From contig NDFF03000371.1 of the NCBI GenBank assembly GCA_002150815.3, forward strand, positions 49,249 to 113,248: DNA of 64,000 nt, read 5' to 3'. The stretch is from Grammothele lineata (lineage: Eukaryota > Basidiomycota > Agaricomycetes > Polyporales > Polyporaceae). A program made the translations under genes and the position numbers. Of this stretch, positions 1-11,990 are shown piece after piece (the stretch's first letter is position 1; each line of letters opens with the position of its first letter). The notes beneath the pieces are model-generated. The model was given only the letters and a program-made list of their open reading frames with translations, searched no databases and was not told the origin of the DNA.

Positions 1-2437
1 TATTTCCCGGCCCTAAGAGACGGAGAGACACATTCGCTCAGATTCCAATGCCTCCTCTGGGTTGAGGAGCACCGTCTTATGTACGTTCCTCTATTGATGT
101 TACATCATTTTGTTGACATCGGCTTCTCCACAGCGAGGATCTGGGAATGTATGATATGCACGCCGTCACTTTTAGGAAGGAGGGCAAGCTGTATATGTGA
201 GTCCCGTCCCGTCGGTTCCTACAGGAAGCATACATCTCACACAATATTGTCTAGACTACAGGTTCCCGGCCTTGCAGAAAAGCGGCCGAGCGTAGTTATC
301 GGTGGGTAGTTGTATCCATCCTGGAGGTTCAAATATTCTGAATGTGATGGTTCTAGGCGACCACATCCTTGTACAGAAGGCGAATTCGGATGATACGCAT
401 ACCCTTCAGGGATTCGTCCACGACGTCCGCCGCGATGAAATATGTGTCTCCTTCCACTCTTCGTTCAATGCAGGCAGCAGGTATAACGTCAGATTCCAAT
501 TCAATCGCACCCCAATCCGACGGCAGCACCAGGGGCTGCTAGCAGCGTCGACGTCAACCCAGCGACTGCTCCTACCCACGCTTGGCAACGAAGGCATCGA
601 CCGGGCCATTGGTCCTTCCGACAAACCTGTCACTCTGTTCGATGCCAGGATCAACTCAAACGCCGCCCAACTTCAAGCGGTTAAGTCTATGGTCAACCTC
701 AAGCTCGGCGCCGCCCCGTTTGTGCTCTTTGGCCCGTATGTCTTCTGATCATGCAAGCGCGGAGGATAATGGAGGTACTAACAACCTCGGCAGGCCTGGT
801 ACAGGGAAGACGACCACGGTTGTCGAGGGAATACGCCAGATCCTGTCGCGCGAGCCTGCTGCCAAGATTCTTGCATGTGCTCCCAGCAACAGCGCGGCGG
901 ACCGCATCGCCGAGCTACTGATCGGCGCCCTATCCACCAAGGAGCTGTTCCGATGCAACGCGGTTTTCCGCAACCCGGACACGGTGACTCCAGCCGTCTT
1001 GCATGACTACTCCCACTCAGACGGCAGGCACTTCACACTTCCTCCAGTGTCCGTCCTCGAGTCGTACAAAGTCATCGTCTCCACGTGCGGCAACGGCTCT
1101 TTCCCGTACAATATTGGCATGAATATCGGCCATTTCACGCACATCATCGTTGACGAAGCGGGTCAAGCGTCGGAGCCAGAGGTTCTCACCGCCATTAAGG
1201 CTATCGCTGGTAACAACACGCGAGTTATTCTGGCCGGGGATCCTAAACAACTGGGTCCAGTCATTCGCTCCAGCATCGCGCGCGAACTCGGCTTGGGCGT
1301 GAGCTACTTGGAGCGGCTCATGGAGCGGCCCCTCTACAGCGCGCCAACAGCTCGCGGTCGCTCGTGCGTGCTCTCACCATTTCGCTCGTCACTTCATGCT
1401 TCACGCTCATAGCGATCTTCTGCAATCAACAGGTACGTGAAGCTCGTCAAGAACTTCCGTTCCCACAAGGCGATCCTGCAATATCCGAACGAGCAGTTCT
1501 ACGATGGCGAACTGGAGGTGCGCGGGAAGGCCGACGAGATCAATGCCTTCCTCGGGTCGCCCCAGCTCGTCTCACCACGCTTCCCGGTCGTGTTCCAGCA
1601 CGTGTCTGGCGAGAACGAGCAGGAGTCGACGTCCCCGTCGTACTTCAACATCCTCGAGGCGACCGAGGTTGTCGAGCGGGTCAAGCAGCTCATGGCGGAC
1701 CGTTCGCACCCCGTCCGTGAGTAACAAGTCATCTCAGTCATATGCAAAGGGAGGCTGATATCATACGCTCGCTCCTGGCGTAGGGCCCGCCGACATCGCT
1801 GTTATCACGCCCTACTACGCTCAGACGCGCAAGATCCGCCTGCTATTGAAGCAGGCGAACATCGAGAACGTCACGGTCTGCAGCGTCGAGCTGATCCAAG
1901 GCCAGGTGCGTGCCTCTTTCCACCTTACGCTAAAGTCTACGCAGCATGTTCACCACTGGCCGACCCCAGGAACGGCCCGTGATCATCCTCTCCACCGTGC
2001 GAAGCAGCCGGGACCTCCTGTCATACGACGCGAAGTTCACGCTCGGTTTCGTCGCGAACCCGCGGCGGTTCAACGGTAAGTCCCCCGCCTCTGACTATGT
2101 CCAGCGTATTGGAGGCTGACCACGTCCGGCCTCCCTGCCCACCACAGTCGCAGTCACGCGCGCCAAGGGCCTTCTCATCGTCATCGGCGACTCCTCCGTC
2201 CTCTCCATCGACCCGCTCTGGCGCGGCTTCCTGAACTACGTGCACACCCGCGGCGGGTGGAGCGGCGACGCCCCCGGCTGGGACACGCTTGCGCGGGTGG
2301 ACACGAACGTCGACTACGCGGCGGAGATGCGGGAGGCGGCTGTTGCGGAGATGGACGCGCTCGTCGCGCGCCTCGCGGAGGGCGAGGACTTGGAGGGCGC
2401 GGCGAACATGGACGCGCCGTTCGTCGAGGTTGATTAG
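1..2437 (+). CDS. MOV10/SDE3-type superfamily 1 RNA helicase, 5' end outside the window
   Basis: Exons: <1-80, 134-196, 255-301, 357-735, 794-1363, 1433-1716, 1784-1905, 1970-2075, 2148-2437; together 1941 bases, reading in frame from base 1. The upstream part holds the MOV10-like module ([15 protein letters not shown], then a beta-barrel stretch ending RRQHQ). All SF1 helicase motifs follow: Walker A GPPGTGKT, which is created only when the 736-793 intron is removed; Walker [36 protein letters not shown]; and [16 protein letters not shown]. Members of this family unwind RNA 5' to 3' and act in RNA silencing and mRNA decay, so a cytoplasmic RNP role is likely. The N-terminus is missing only because the window begins inside the gene. 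The last ~70 residues after the helicase core are acidic and unremarkable. It converges on the NIPA gene. I am confident of the family; the exact ortholog group (MOV10, SDE3, SAD-3) is not decided. Confidence 0.93.
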
Positions 2438-2971
2438 AAGGTAACCCGCCATTCGCGCGCATGACGTTCCAGGACGCTATGCTCGCAGACTCGCATATGT
2501 TCTTGATCTCGTCGCTGTCCATCTACGTCTTGATCTGTTGTACTCTTGCTGTGGTACCTTGTTTTGCAGTGCTGTCTCGCTACCCCATGTCTTGCAGTCG
2601 AATAGTCCCATCCTAAATGTACCCCATCGATATCAGCTCTAAATGCCACGCAGATTCGTGCAGAAAGCAGGGTATCGATAATTACGCAGCCGCGCCCCGT
2701 CGGCTGCCGTCTAATAAGTACCAAATCGTGATAAGTATGTATGTACGACGCGGGCGCGCGAACGTCGCGTCGTCGCGTCGCGCGCTGTTATACAACGCCG
2801 CATCTAGATCTCATCTCTCGAGAGTCGTGACGTGGGACAGTATAGCAGCAGGCTGTAGCACCTTCATAGTCCGATAGCAGCGTGCACGCGCGCCAGCAAG
2901 TGAGTATCTACACGCGCAGTCCATATAACAGCTCGCGGGGGGCACACCTCACCTCAAACCTCAACCCCGCC
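2438..2971. other. Intergenic, convergent 3' ends
   Basis: These 534 bases lie between the stop codons of the helicase (+) and the NIPA gene (-). I see no conserved ORF or RNA gene. They presumably hold both 3' UTRs and polyadenylation sites. Confidence 0.6.
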
Positions 2972-4664
2972 TCACCGCGGCGAGCGCGACTCGCGCGGCG
3001 TCCCGCTCGCACTGCGCGACCCCCTCCCCCCGCGCCCATGCCCGTTCGCATGCCCGTTCGGGTGGAAGAAGCCATTACTCCTCCCGGACCTGAGCGCGGT
3101 GCGCTCGTCCGCCTCGAGCTCGTCGTCCTCCGCCTCGTGGAGCGTGTCGAGCCCGAGCCCGTCCAGCCCCCCCAGCCCGCCCAACCCGTGCCCGCGCCCG
3201 CGGTCGTGGTCGTGGTCGTCTTCGTCCTCCTCGAACGCGTTGAACAAAGTTTGGGTTTGATTCCGGTAGAGAGAGCTGCGCCGGCCGTGGGCGGGCGAGA
3301 AGGGCATCGCGCCCCCGATAGGCGTGCCCGCCGCGCCCGCCCAGCCGTCGATGGACATGCGCCCGTGGATGGACAGGCGGGGGTTCATCAGGCCCGCCTC
3401 GAGCGCAGTATGCGGCCCGGCGGAGGAGAGAGCGGTGGGGTCGGGCTTGCGGGAGATCTCGAGGAGGTGGACGCCGAGGAAGGTGGTGATGAAGCCGGCG
3501 AGGAGGGAGATGGAGTTGGCGGGGTCGTCGGTGTTGAAGCCTTGGAAGAGGATGACGGAGGCGACGATGGTGGCGGTGGAGAAGCCGACGTAGTACATCG
3601 GGTTCACGCTGTGCATGATTGTGAGTCCTATAGAGATGGGGGGAGAAGGGTTGGACGTACACGTTTGTGGAGAAGGTGTCGAGGGCCTTGTTGAAGTAGT
3701 TCATCTGCACCAGGATGCAGACCGCCACAGTGATGCCGAAGACGTACGTGCTTGGGTGATTGAACTGGTTGTTCCCAGAGAGGGTGAGTTTCACGGCTAC
3801 GCCGAACCCTTTGATGGCCATTACAGAGACCGAGCCGACGAGGGAGCATATGGAGATGTAGACGGTCGGATTTGTCCGACCGTACTTGGGCACCACGAGG
3901 TATATCATGACGAGAGAAAAGACGAGGACCGTGAAACAATACATCATAAACCCTGAACAACTGTTAAACTCGCAACATACATCACGGGCTGTGATGGGAC
4001 GTACCGGGTTGCACAGCAAAATCTAATATCTCATCTACGGTTTCGATATCCTTGTCTGGAGGGGCGTGTAATACGATGATCAGGGAGCCGAGCAGGCATA
4101 ACGAGCATCCCAATCGTCCCAGGTGACCGAGTTCTTCGTGGAGTAGGAAAGATGCGAGAATAGCACTGCAGGCGGAGTTAAAACATTTGGCTCCCGACGG
4201 CGCGATTTACGTACGCACCCAATAATGACACTGAGCGCGCCGAGGGGAGTGACGAGGATGGGGGGTGCGAAGGTGTATGCGGCGAAGTTCGCGACTGGGA
4301 GACAAGACAGCGTGTCATGGGGGGAATCCGGCCTGCGCAGTCATACATCGAGGCATACCTTCACCAACAATTACTTATTCGACGCGGTCAGACCGACAGT
4401 GGACGTCCGAGGGTGCTGCCACTCACGTGTAGTCATTCCTGCCCACCATAATGGATTCTTGAAGTACGCAAAGTTCTCCGATGCATGCGAGTATGCAGAC
4501 GTCTCGGCGGCTTGGTTAAGGCCCTATGTACGGCAAAGTTTGAGAGACCGGAAGGACGGGCGGAGCGAGCTTGACTGAACCTTTTTGGTGAGGATGAAAC
4601 TCGTGCCGATGGCTAGTGAGCTTGATATGGCTAGCGCGAGGCCAATGTACTTGTCCTCTAGCAT
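2972..4664 (-). CDS. NIPA-family (DUF803) magnesium transporter
   Basis: Exons on the minus strand: 4664-4581, 4523-4427, 4373-4359, 4294-4219, 4165-4005, 3952-3661, 3608-2972; 1362 bases, 453 residues. The start MLEDKYIGLALAISSSLAIG opens directly into the first membrane helix. Family landmarks in order are TSFILTKKGL, NPLWWAGMTT, GEVANFAAYTFAP, LVTPLGALSVIIGA, LHEELG, IIVLHAPPDKDIETVDEIL and NPMYYVGFSTATIVASVILF, matching a protein of about nine membrane helices. NIPA proteins move Mg2+ across plasma or endosomal membranes. The 15-base third exon is needed to join MTTL to IVGEV. The C-terminal ~120 residues are a disordered cytosolic tail with Asp/His and Gly-Leu repeats (near residues 390-410), beyond the conserved domain. 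It is divergently arranged with the aminopeptidase P gene. Confidence 0.92.
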
Positions 4665-5050
4665 CGCGTCTGCTCGCGGTACTGCTGGAAATGGGCGACA
4701 AGGATGTAGGAAAAGAGCGTGGAGGTCGTGGTCGGCGGTAGAGGGTCGGTCCTAGAGCAATTAGAGCAGAAAAAACAGCAGAGTCGAGGCTTCAGAGGAA
4801 GAGTCGGCGGGTGTGAGCAGAGAAGAAAAACACCGAGTAAGACCAAAGAGCGAGGAGGAACAGCGCGGCCGCGGCGCGGGATGGGGAACGGCGTGGGTGA
4901 GGGCAATCGAAGGACGGGAGCACGGAGCCGGGGACGATGCCACGCACCTCGCGCGCCTGCGAGCGACGGCACTGCGACGGCCCGCACGCTGCTCTCTCCC
5001 CGCACTCTCGAGTCTCTGGGCCGGCCCCGACGATCCGCTCCTCCGTCCCC
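4665..5050. promoter_or_regulatory. Shared divergent promoter, NIPA transporter / aminopeptidase P
   Basis: These 386 bases separate the two start codons, so both promoters and 5' UTRs must lie here. The stretch is purine-rich on the plus strand around 4715-4870. An alternative in-frame ATG for the peptidase lies upstream at 4937; I consider it less likely because the extension it would add looks random. Confidence 0.5.
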
Positions 5051-8000
5051 ATGCGCCCGGCCACTCGCGCGTTCTGCCTGCTCTTCTCTCCTGCCGCCAG
5101 GACGGTCTCCTCTACAACATTCGCTCGCAGGATACTACTGGGATTCCCAAGGACAATGGCTGCACACGCGACCGTCAACACCTCCGCCCGCCTCGCCGCC
5201 CTGCGCGAGCTTATGGCAAAGCCGGAATACAACGTCCAGGCTGTAGTCATCCCCACCGAAGACCAACGCAAGTAGCTCTCACACCGCCCAACCCCGAGAT
5301 CTGGCTCGATCTGTCGCCCACAGACTTCAGCGAATACATCGCGCAGTGCGATGAGCGACGGGCTTTCATTTCCGGCTTCAATGGATCCGCAGGTGCAGAT
5401 CCTCGCTTCTAGAAAGATACGTTCGTCCGCTCATCGAGCGCAGGTTGTGCGGTCGTCACACCCGAGGAGGCGTTTTTGTTTACCGATGGACGGTACTTTC
5501 TCCAGGCGGAGAAGCAACTGGACAAGTGTGTACATTGCCTGTGTTTTCACACCTTACATTCATCTGTTACATATAATCAGAAATTGGACCCTCATGAAGC
5601 AAGGGCTTCCAGGTAATTGTACTCTGTCCGCATGACGGCATGTTTCTAAACCCTGCCCCAAGATGTTCCTACTTGGCAAGAATTCCTGTCCAAGGTTCGG
5701 TCTCCCTATCAATCGCGCATATATGCACTCAACCCAATTCTCGGCGCTGTTAGAATCTAGGAACGCACTCTCGTATCGGTGTTGACCCTACCCTTATCTC
5801 CGCCTGTGAGCCTTCCCGCGCATATACCCTCGAGGACGCTCGTGTGACTAGACTGGGGTCCCAGCCGACGCCGACACGATCCAAAAAGCCCTCGAACCCA
5901 AACAATCAGAACTCGTATCGCTCCCCAAGAACCTCGTAGACCTCGTCTGGACCGACCGCCCTGCGCGCCCCGCGAACAAGGTCTTCCCCCTCGACATCGA
6001 GTACTGCGGTAAGTAAACCCTCCCATTCCGCGCCTGACGCACGCGCGCTCATCGCATCTCGCGCTCGACCAGGCCTCTCCCACACGGAGAAGATCGCGCA
6101 GGTGCGCGAGGAGCTCAAGAAGAAGGACGCGCGGGCGACGGTCGTGAACATGCTCGACGAGGTCGCGTGGCTGCTCAACTTGCGCGGGTCCGACATCGAG
6201 TACAACCCCGTGTTCTTTGCGTACAGCGTCGTTGATGCCGCGGAAGATCGGGCGTTGTTGTTCGTGAATGAGGCGCAACTTGACGACGCGGTGGGAAAGC
6301 ACTTGGGCGGGGAGGTGGAGGTGAGGCCGTATGGGACGTTCTTTGGGTACTTGGGAGAGATGCAGAAGGGCCTCAAGGATGCGGTGAGTTTGGTTATGGC
6401 TACGCGCGATGTGCGCCGCCGCGGCGCCCGCGCGCTGACGCGGTTTACCTCCGTCGCAGAAAGTATTGGTGAGTGACAAGGCAAGTCTCGCTGTCGCCCA
6501 AGCTCTCGGCAAGGTACGTCTGTCACCTCTCCCATTCCCTCCGCGCATATTCACACGATCCCTGCCATTGCACAGGACAACATCATTGTCGCCCGCTCGC
6601 CCGTAACGGACCTCAAAGCGATCAAGAACGACGTCGAGGTAGAAGGTGCGCCTCCCCTTGCACAGTCCGCCCAGCCTCGCGCTTCCCCGCACCCGCCGTT
6701 CGTTCGTTGACGCCGCCCGCCAGGCTTCCGGCAATCGCACATCCGCGACGGCGCCGCGCTCGTGCGCTACTTTGCGTGGCTCGAGGAGCAGCTGCAGTCC
6801 GGGAAGACGCTGAATGAGAGCGAGGCCGCGGACCAGCTCGAGAAGTATCGCGCGTGTGTCTGCTTCCGTCCAGATCGGAGTTTGGTGAGATGCTGATGGC
6901 TACTACGGGGTAGGGAGAACGAGCACTTTATGGGCCTGTCTTTCCCGACGATCTCGGCAACTGGTCCTAATGGCGGTACGCGCGTCTTCTAAGTTGACAT
7001 GCTTCCACTACTCATTGTCCATAGCTATCATCCACTACCAACCTGAACGTGATTCCTGTGCCGTTGTGAAGAAGGACGATGTAAGTACAAGATCTGTACA
7101 AAGGCCACGCACGAAGCTCAACCGTCTACTCGCAGATCTACCTTTGCGATTCTGGCGGTACGCGACTACATACTCGGTAAAAACGTAGCCTAACTCGCAG
7201 TAATTCCAGCGCAATACCTCGACGGGACGACCGACGTAACACGGACATTCGTACGCGCCCCCTTCCTCCCGCTCCCTTCTTAGTCTGAACTTCGTACCGC
7301 CTCTGCGTAGCACTTCGGCGCACCCTCGGCGGAAGAGAAGCGCACATTCACCCGTGTCCTGCAGGGGCACATCGCGATCGACACCGCAATCTTTCCTAAT
7401 GGCACCACTGGTATGTCGTTCGTCTTTATTCCGAGGGCATAGGAAAGGGATTGACGCGTTGGGCAGGCTACCTCCTGTGAGCTCTAGGCGCTTTATATGA
7501 TCCGTACGAATTCGAGTAAGACTTGCGTAGCGACCCATTTGCACGGAGACCACTCTGGGAGGACGGGCTTGGTAGGTGTCATACTCTAATGTACCGCTCT
7601 GTGAAATCATGTATCTGACGCGTGGTGGTGTTTACAGACTATCGGTGAGCATGACGTATGGAGAGCAACAATCTAGTTCGAGTCGATCTCATGAGAGGTC
7701 AGGCACGGGACAGGTCACGGTGTCGGTACGTACTGTACTCTCTTTACCTCTACTTGTCTCACCGTCTTCACAGGCCACTTTCTCAATGTGCATGAAGGTA
7801 TATCTTGCAGATTGCTTCGAGATCTCCGGAGCGCTGACGACAGCTTCCAGGCCCGCACGGCATTGGCGTGCGCATCGGTCTGTGTTCAGCTTACCCTCGA
7901 AACATCTTCCTGTCCTGACCGCGTTCCTCTACAGCGTACAACAACACTCCTCTCAAGCCCGGCATGACCGTCTCCAACGGTACGCTCCCTCTCCTTCTCT

Positions 8001-8385
8001 ATGCCACTCTCCCTCACGCACGAACATATGCACAGAGCCCGGATACTACGCCGACGGGCGGTACGGCATCCGCATCGAGAACGTCGTCATCGTGCGCACC
8101 GCGCAGACGCCGAACAACTTCGGCGACAAGGGCTACCTCGGCTTCGAGCACGTTACCCTCGTACGCCCCTCCCCTACTACCTTTGTCCTTTATTTTCCCT
8201 GACATAAGGATGCCGTTGTACAGTGCCCGATGGGCCAAAACCTGATCGACGGCGCGCTCCTCAGCGCGAAGGAGAAGGATTGGCTGAACGCGTACCACAA
8301 GGAGGTCCTGGAGAAGGTCGGGCCGCTCGTGAAGGAGGACGGGCGCGCGATGCGTTGGTTGGAGCGAGAGTGTGTGCCGCTGTGA
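5051..8385 (+). CDS. Xaa-Pro aminopeptidase P (M24B), 25 exons including 7- and 10-base micro-exons
   Basis: Exons: 5051-5267, 5324-5392, 5444-5525, 5581-5612, 5663-5694, 5754-5805, 5865-6008, 6073-6383, 6460-6513, 6576-6645, 6724-6853, 6914-6975, 7025-7080, 7136-7157, 7210-7250, 7311-7410, 7467-7476, 7531-7571, 7638-7644, 7703-7725, 7774-7797, 7851-7877, 7935-7979, 8036-8160, 8224-8385. This codes for 645 residues, or 610 from the alternative start at 5156 ([13 protein letters not shown]). The longer form adds an Arg/Ser-rich, acid-free leader that resembles a mitochondrial presequence. The enzyme cleaves N-terminal residues preceding proline and uses two Mn2+ ions. All five metal ligands are visible: Asp in CDSG, Asp in TTDVTRT, His in GHGVGHF, Glu in SNEPGYY and Glu in RIENVVIV. 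The two N-terminal creatinase-like domains are also present ([33 protein letters not shown]). Intron 1 has a GC-AG border. Confidence 0.92.
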
Positions 8386-8778
8386 GCCTGTATCGTGGCG
8401 CAGTGATGGTGTGGTTTACCGTTTTTGAGGTTGGAAGGATATGTAGTTGTATCTAGTAAAGAGCCTATTGATACTAACGTAGGTCGGGAGCTTTCCGGCG
8501 ATATGAGCGGTTTAAACAATCGATACTACTCGACTCTTAAAGGACGACTGAAGCAAACAGCCTGGCGGCAACAGGCTCCTCAAGCGCCTTCGACCGGCCC
8601 GGCCACGTGGGAAATCTGGCGCTCGACTTGTGGCTTCGCTGTCGGGCGCCAGTGGATTTCCTACTCAGTGAACGAGGAAGGCGAGCCTCCTCAGACTCGG
8701 TGAACACCAACCTTCTTTGCTCTCGTTCTCGCTCTACTCACTCGCTTGTCGCCTCTCTGTGTGCCTAGCTTGCCCAAA
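8386..8778. other. Intergenic, upstream of uS7m
   Basis: These 393 bases lie between the peptidase stop and the uS7m start. They should hold the peptidase 3' UTR and the uS7m promoter. I see no further gene. Confidence 0.5.
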
Positions 8779-9503
8779 ATGCTTGCTAGCATCCGACAAG
8801 CTGTGGCTAGGGCAGCCTTCCGTCGAGCTGCTCCTATGAGGCCGGCCCGCGCGTTCACGACCGACAGTGCCTCTGCGACGCAAGCTGCTGTCCCCGCCCC
8901 GCCCTCCGTCTTCGCCAACACCCCCGCCGTCCCCTCCACATCTTCTTCCTTCACCCTCGCGCCCTTGCCCGACGCACAACCCATCGTCCAAATCCCACCA
9001 GCCGAGGACCCACTCCTGCACCTCTTCGCCTCCCTCGTCATGCGCGACGGCAAACGTCAACGAGCGACCAAAGTCATCGCCCGCATGCTCACGCACGTGC
9101 ACGCCTTCACCCAAGCCCCACCCCTGCCCATCGTGCGCGAGGCGGTCGTCGCGGCGGGCCCGCTCCTGCGCTGCCGCCAGTTCAAGCGCGCGGCGAAGCA
9201 GTTCGTGTTCCCGATGCCCCTCTCGGAGCGCCAGCGCGCGCGTCAGGCTATCGTGTGGATTTATGAGGCCGCGAAGAAGAAGGGAGGGATAAAGCTTGAG
9301 GAGAGGCTCGCGAGGGAGATCGTGGCGGTCGTTAAGGGTGACAGCCAGGCGCTGAAGAAAAAGGAGGAGGTGCATAAGCTCGCGGTGTTGCATAGGTACG
9401 TGGGGCGTGCTCTAGCGGAAGTGTATGCGTCGTCTGAGCGTGTCGTGTTTGCAGAGGCAACGTGCTCAAGCCGCCGAAGGTGCCCAAGTCGAACAGGGTT
9501 TAG
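8779..9503 (+). CDS. Mitochondrial small-subunit ribosomal protein uS7m
   Basis: Exons 8779-9395 and 9455-9503; 666 bases, 221 residues. The start was chosen as MLASIRQAVARAAFRRAAP because it begins a typical mitochondrial presequence (Arg/Ala-rich, no acidic residue). A low-complexity linker follows, then the S7 domain from about residue 75: LLHLFASLVMRDGKRQRAT, the equivalent of the NR(R)V-GG region (RCRQFKRAAKQFVFPMPLSE), and RARQAIVWIYEAAKKK. The spliced C-terminus ends RGNVLKPPKVPKSNRV, a basic tail expected near the decoding-site rRNA. The protein nucleates assembly of the 3' major domain of the small mitoribosomal rRNA. It converges on the aldehyde dehydrogenase gene, with 221 bases between the two stop codons. 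Confidence 0.87.
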
Positions 9504-9724
9504 GTCACCGGGGATTCTCTGTATACGCATACATCTCACATATAATCTGCATCTTTTGCTCATACCGCCATCATACGGTATTACATGCCACAACAATCCG
9601 TAATGTGAGTAATCCCCACTGCCCTTGCTTAGGCGCATACATCGGGCCGCGCAACGCAAGCATGAGACGAAACATCGAGATTCAGGTAGTACAAGTACAG
9701 AAAGCCTCTAACTCCTTGCGCTCT

Positions 9725-11932
9725 TTATGCATCGGGAATGGCGAGATCCCACATAGCCCGTGACGCGTCGTACATCTCCTGGGTGTATGGGCGGTACCTC
9801 CCCTTCAAGAACTTCTCATCCCTGCCGCATTGCTCAGCAAGCTGATCAGGCTAGGACGACAAGGCATCCCACTTACTCGAGTGGAACGGTCATGCTGGAA
9901 CGCTGATGCGTGAAAGTCTCGAAGGTGTACTTGCTGAACCACGACCCGTCTACGCCAACGTGCGTAATGAGTACCCAAAGAGAACTGAGAGAGAAGGATA
10001 CTCACATCCTGAGTCACCCTGTCCACTCAGTGGCAGTTCAGTCACTATGCGCATGTCAGTTCATTCTTGTTTTTGCTCCGAGTGTTTCAAGACTGACCTC
10101 CGAGTTGAATGCACACGTCGTTTAGAATCAACGACCCGCTCCTCGTCTCACGAAGGACTGTCAATTCGTCAGCCTCGAATATATGGCACAACTACGCCGC
10201 ACTCACATTGCTGCTTTGTGGTGTCTCGCTTGGTGAAGAGGTAATTCACAAGTGGGGTTGGTCTAGGTAACATCACTCTAATCATCAACCACCACAGAAA
10301 CCGAATAAGCGCAAGCGGACGTACTTGGAGTTCATGATACGGATGGCGTCTTCGACGCTGTCGTACGCGAGAATCGGCAGGATTGGTCCGAAGATTTCGC
10401 TGCTCCGGAAAGTCAGCAACGACGCGCTTGAGTTCAACCTGAAGACACCCACTCTTCCATCAATGCGTCGTCCTCCGGGACATCCATGACCAGCGTCGGC
10501 GCGATCCACCTATCCCCGTCGGCCTCCCCTCCAAACACGATCGTCCCCTTGGTGCGGCGCAGCACCTCGCGAACGCGCTGGCAATGCGCCGCGTTGACGA
10601 TCCGTCCCACCTGTGCGACCCCCTCCGTCCGCCCGTCCTCCACCTCGAAGAACTCCGCGTTGGCCCTCTTCACCGCCTCCACGAACCGCCCGACCTTCGC
10701 GCGCGGGACGAGCACGTAGTCCGGGGACACGCACACCTGCCCCGCGTTCGTCAACTTGCCGTGCCACAGCCTTCGCGCAACAGTGTCCATCTCCTCCCCG
10801 TCCCCGACGTCCCCTGCGACCACGACCGGATTCTTTCCACCCAACTCCAGCGTCAAGGGCGTCAACTTCCTCGCCGCAGCAACCGCGACCGCGCGCCCGA
10901 CGCGCGTACTGCCCGTGAAGAACACATGGTCCCACCTCAGCCCATCCAGCGCGTGCGCGGTCTCCGCTGCCCCGCCCAGCGCGACGGCGACGGCGCTTGA
11001 GTCGAGGTAGCGCGGGACGAGCGCGGCGAGGAGCGCGGCGGAGGCGGGGGCGAGCTCGGAGGGCTTGAGGAGCGCGGTGCAGCCTGCGGCGAGCGCGCCC
11101 GCGAGCGGGGAGAGTAGGAGGACGAAGGGGAAGTTCCAGGGCCTGCGTGGGGAGGGTGGTGAGTGTGCGGAAGCTCTGGTATCGGGAGTTGACGGGACGC
11201 TGAGAATGGTTAAGCGGCGCAGGATTGGGGGCATCAACTCGGGGCGCGAAGGTTACCGCGCGGAGTGAGGGTGGCAGCACCTAAAGGATGGTTCGCGGCT
11301 AGCCGCGATAGGCGTGACGTGCCCTGCCGTCATACCGGTATCCTACAGACACCATGGCCAAGAGAGGTCCTGAAAGACGATAGGCGCGAACGCCACCCCC
11401 GCCCCCACGTCGACGTCCACAGGCACCCCAGCGACGTCCAGGGACCAGCACCATCGAGTTAAACCCAGAACACTCACGCAATGATCAGCACAACCCCCTT
11501 CGGCTCCCTATACACCGTCGCCCCCCACCCCTTGCACCACGCCTCCCTCTCGCTCGCGGGCGGGCGCGGCTCAGGGGCGGCCCAGCGCTCGAGCGCGTCC
11601 GCGGCCTTGAGCACGCTGCCCATGGTCAGCGTGAGCTCCATCGTGGCCGTCTCGACGCGCGGGCGGCCGAGGTCCGCGGCGAGCGCGCGCTCGAGCGCGG
11701 GGGCGTTGTCGCGCACGAGGTGGGCGAGCTGGAGGAGCTGGAAGCGGCGCCAGGCGAGCGGGCGGGTCGTGCCTGCGCGGAAGGTCGTGCTGAGGCGGGC
11801 GTGGATCTGGGGTCGGAGAAGGGAGAAGGGGTTAGCAGGGTGTACTTGGATGGTAGGGGATGAGAGGCCGACCTCGTCGATCTCGTCGTTGCTGCTGAAC
11901 TTGGCGTTTGGTAGTGGGAGGTCGTGTGGCAT
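9725..11932 (-). CDS. Aldehyde dehydrogenase, class 3 / fatty-aldehyde type
   Basis: Exons on the minus strand: 11932-11478, 11142-10453, 10399-10325, 10262-10207, 10157-10098, 10044-10006, 9949-9877, 9821-9725; 1545 bases, 514 residues. It oxidises aldehydes to carboxylic acids with NAD(P)+. Motifs: PWNFPF at 153-158, the NAD-binding loop FFTGSTRVGR near 226-235, the general base Glu251 in TLELGGKNP, and the nucleophile Cys289 in NAGQVCVSPDYVL. EIFGPILPI, PLVNYLFTK and the C-terminal DSGYGSWFSKYTFETFTHQR are class-3 features. The N-terminal ~35 residues precede the usual start of the fold. No clear C-terminal membrane anchor is seen. Intron 1 is 335 bases, about six times the local norm. A TATA-like box (TATATAAAG on the minus strand, 11990-11982) lies about 50 bases above the ATG. 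Confidence 0.92.
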
Positions 11933-11980
11933 GGTGATTTCTCTGGTGAATAGACCTGTACGGCCGACAGTCGAGGGCAG

Positions 11981-11990
11981 CTTTATATAT
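11981..11990 (-). promoter_or_regulatory. TATA-like box of the aldehyde dehydrogenase gene
   Basis: The minus strand reads ATATATAAAG, centred about 53 bases upstream of the ATG at 11932, in a plausible position for a short 5' UTR. Confidence 0.5.
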
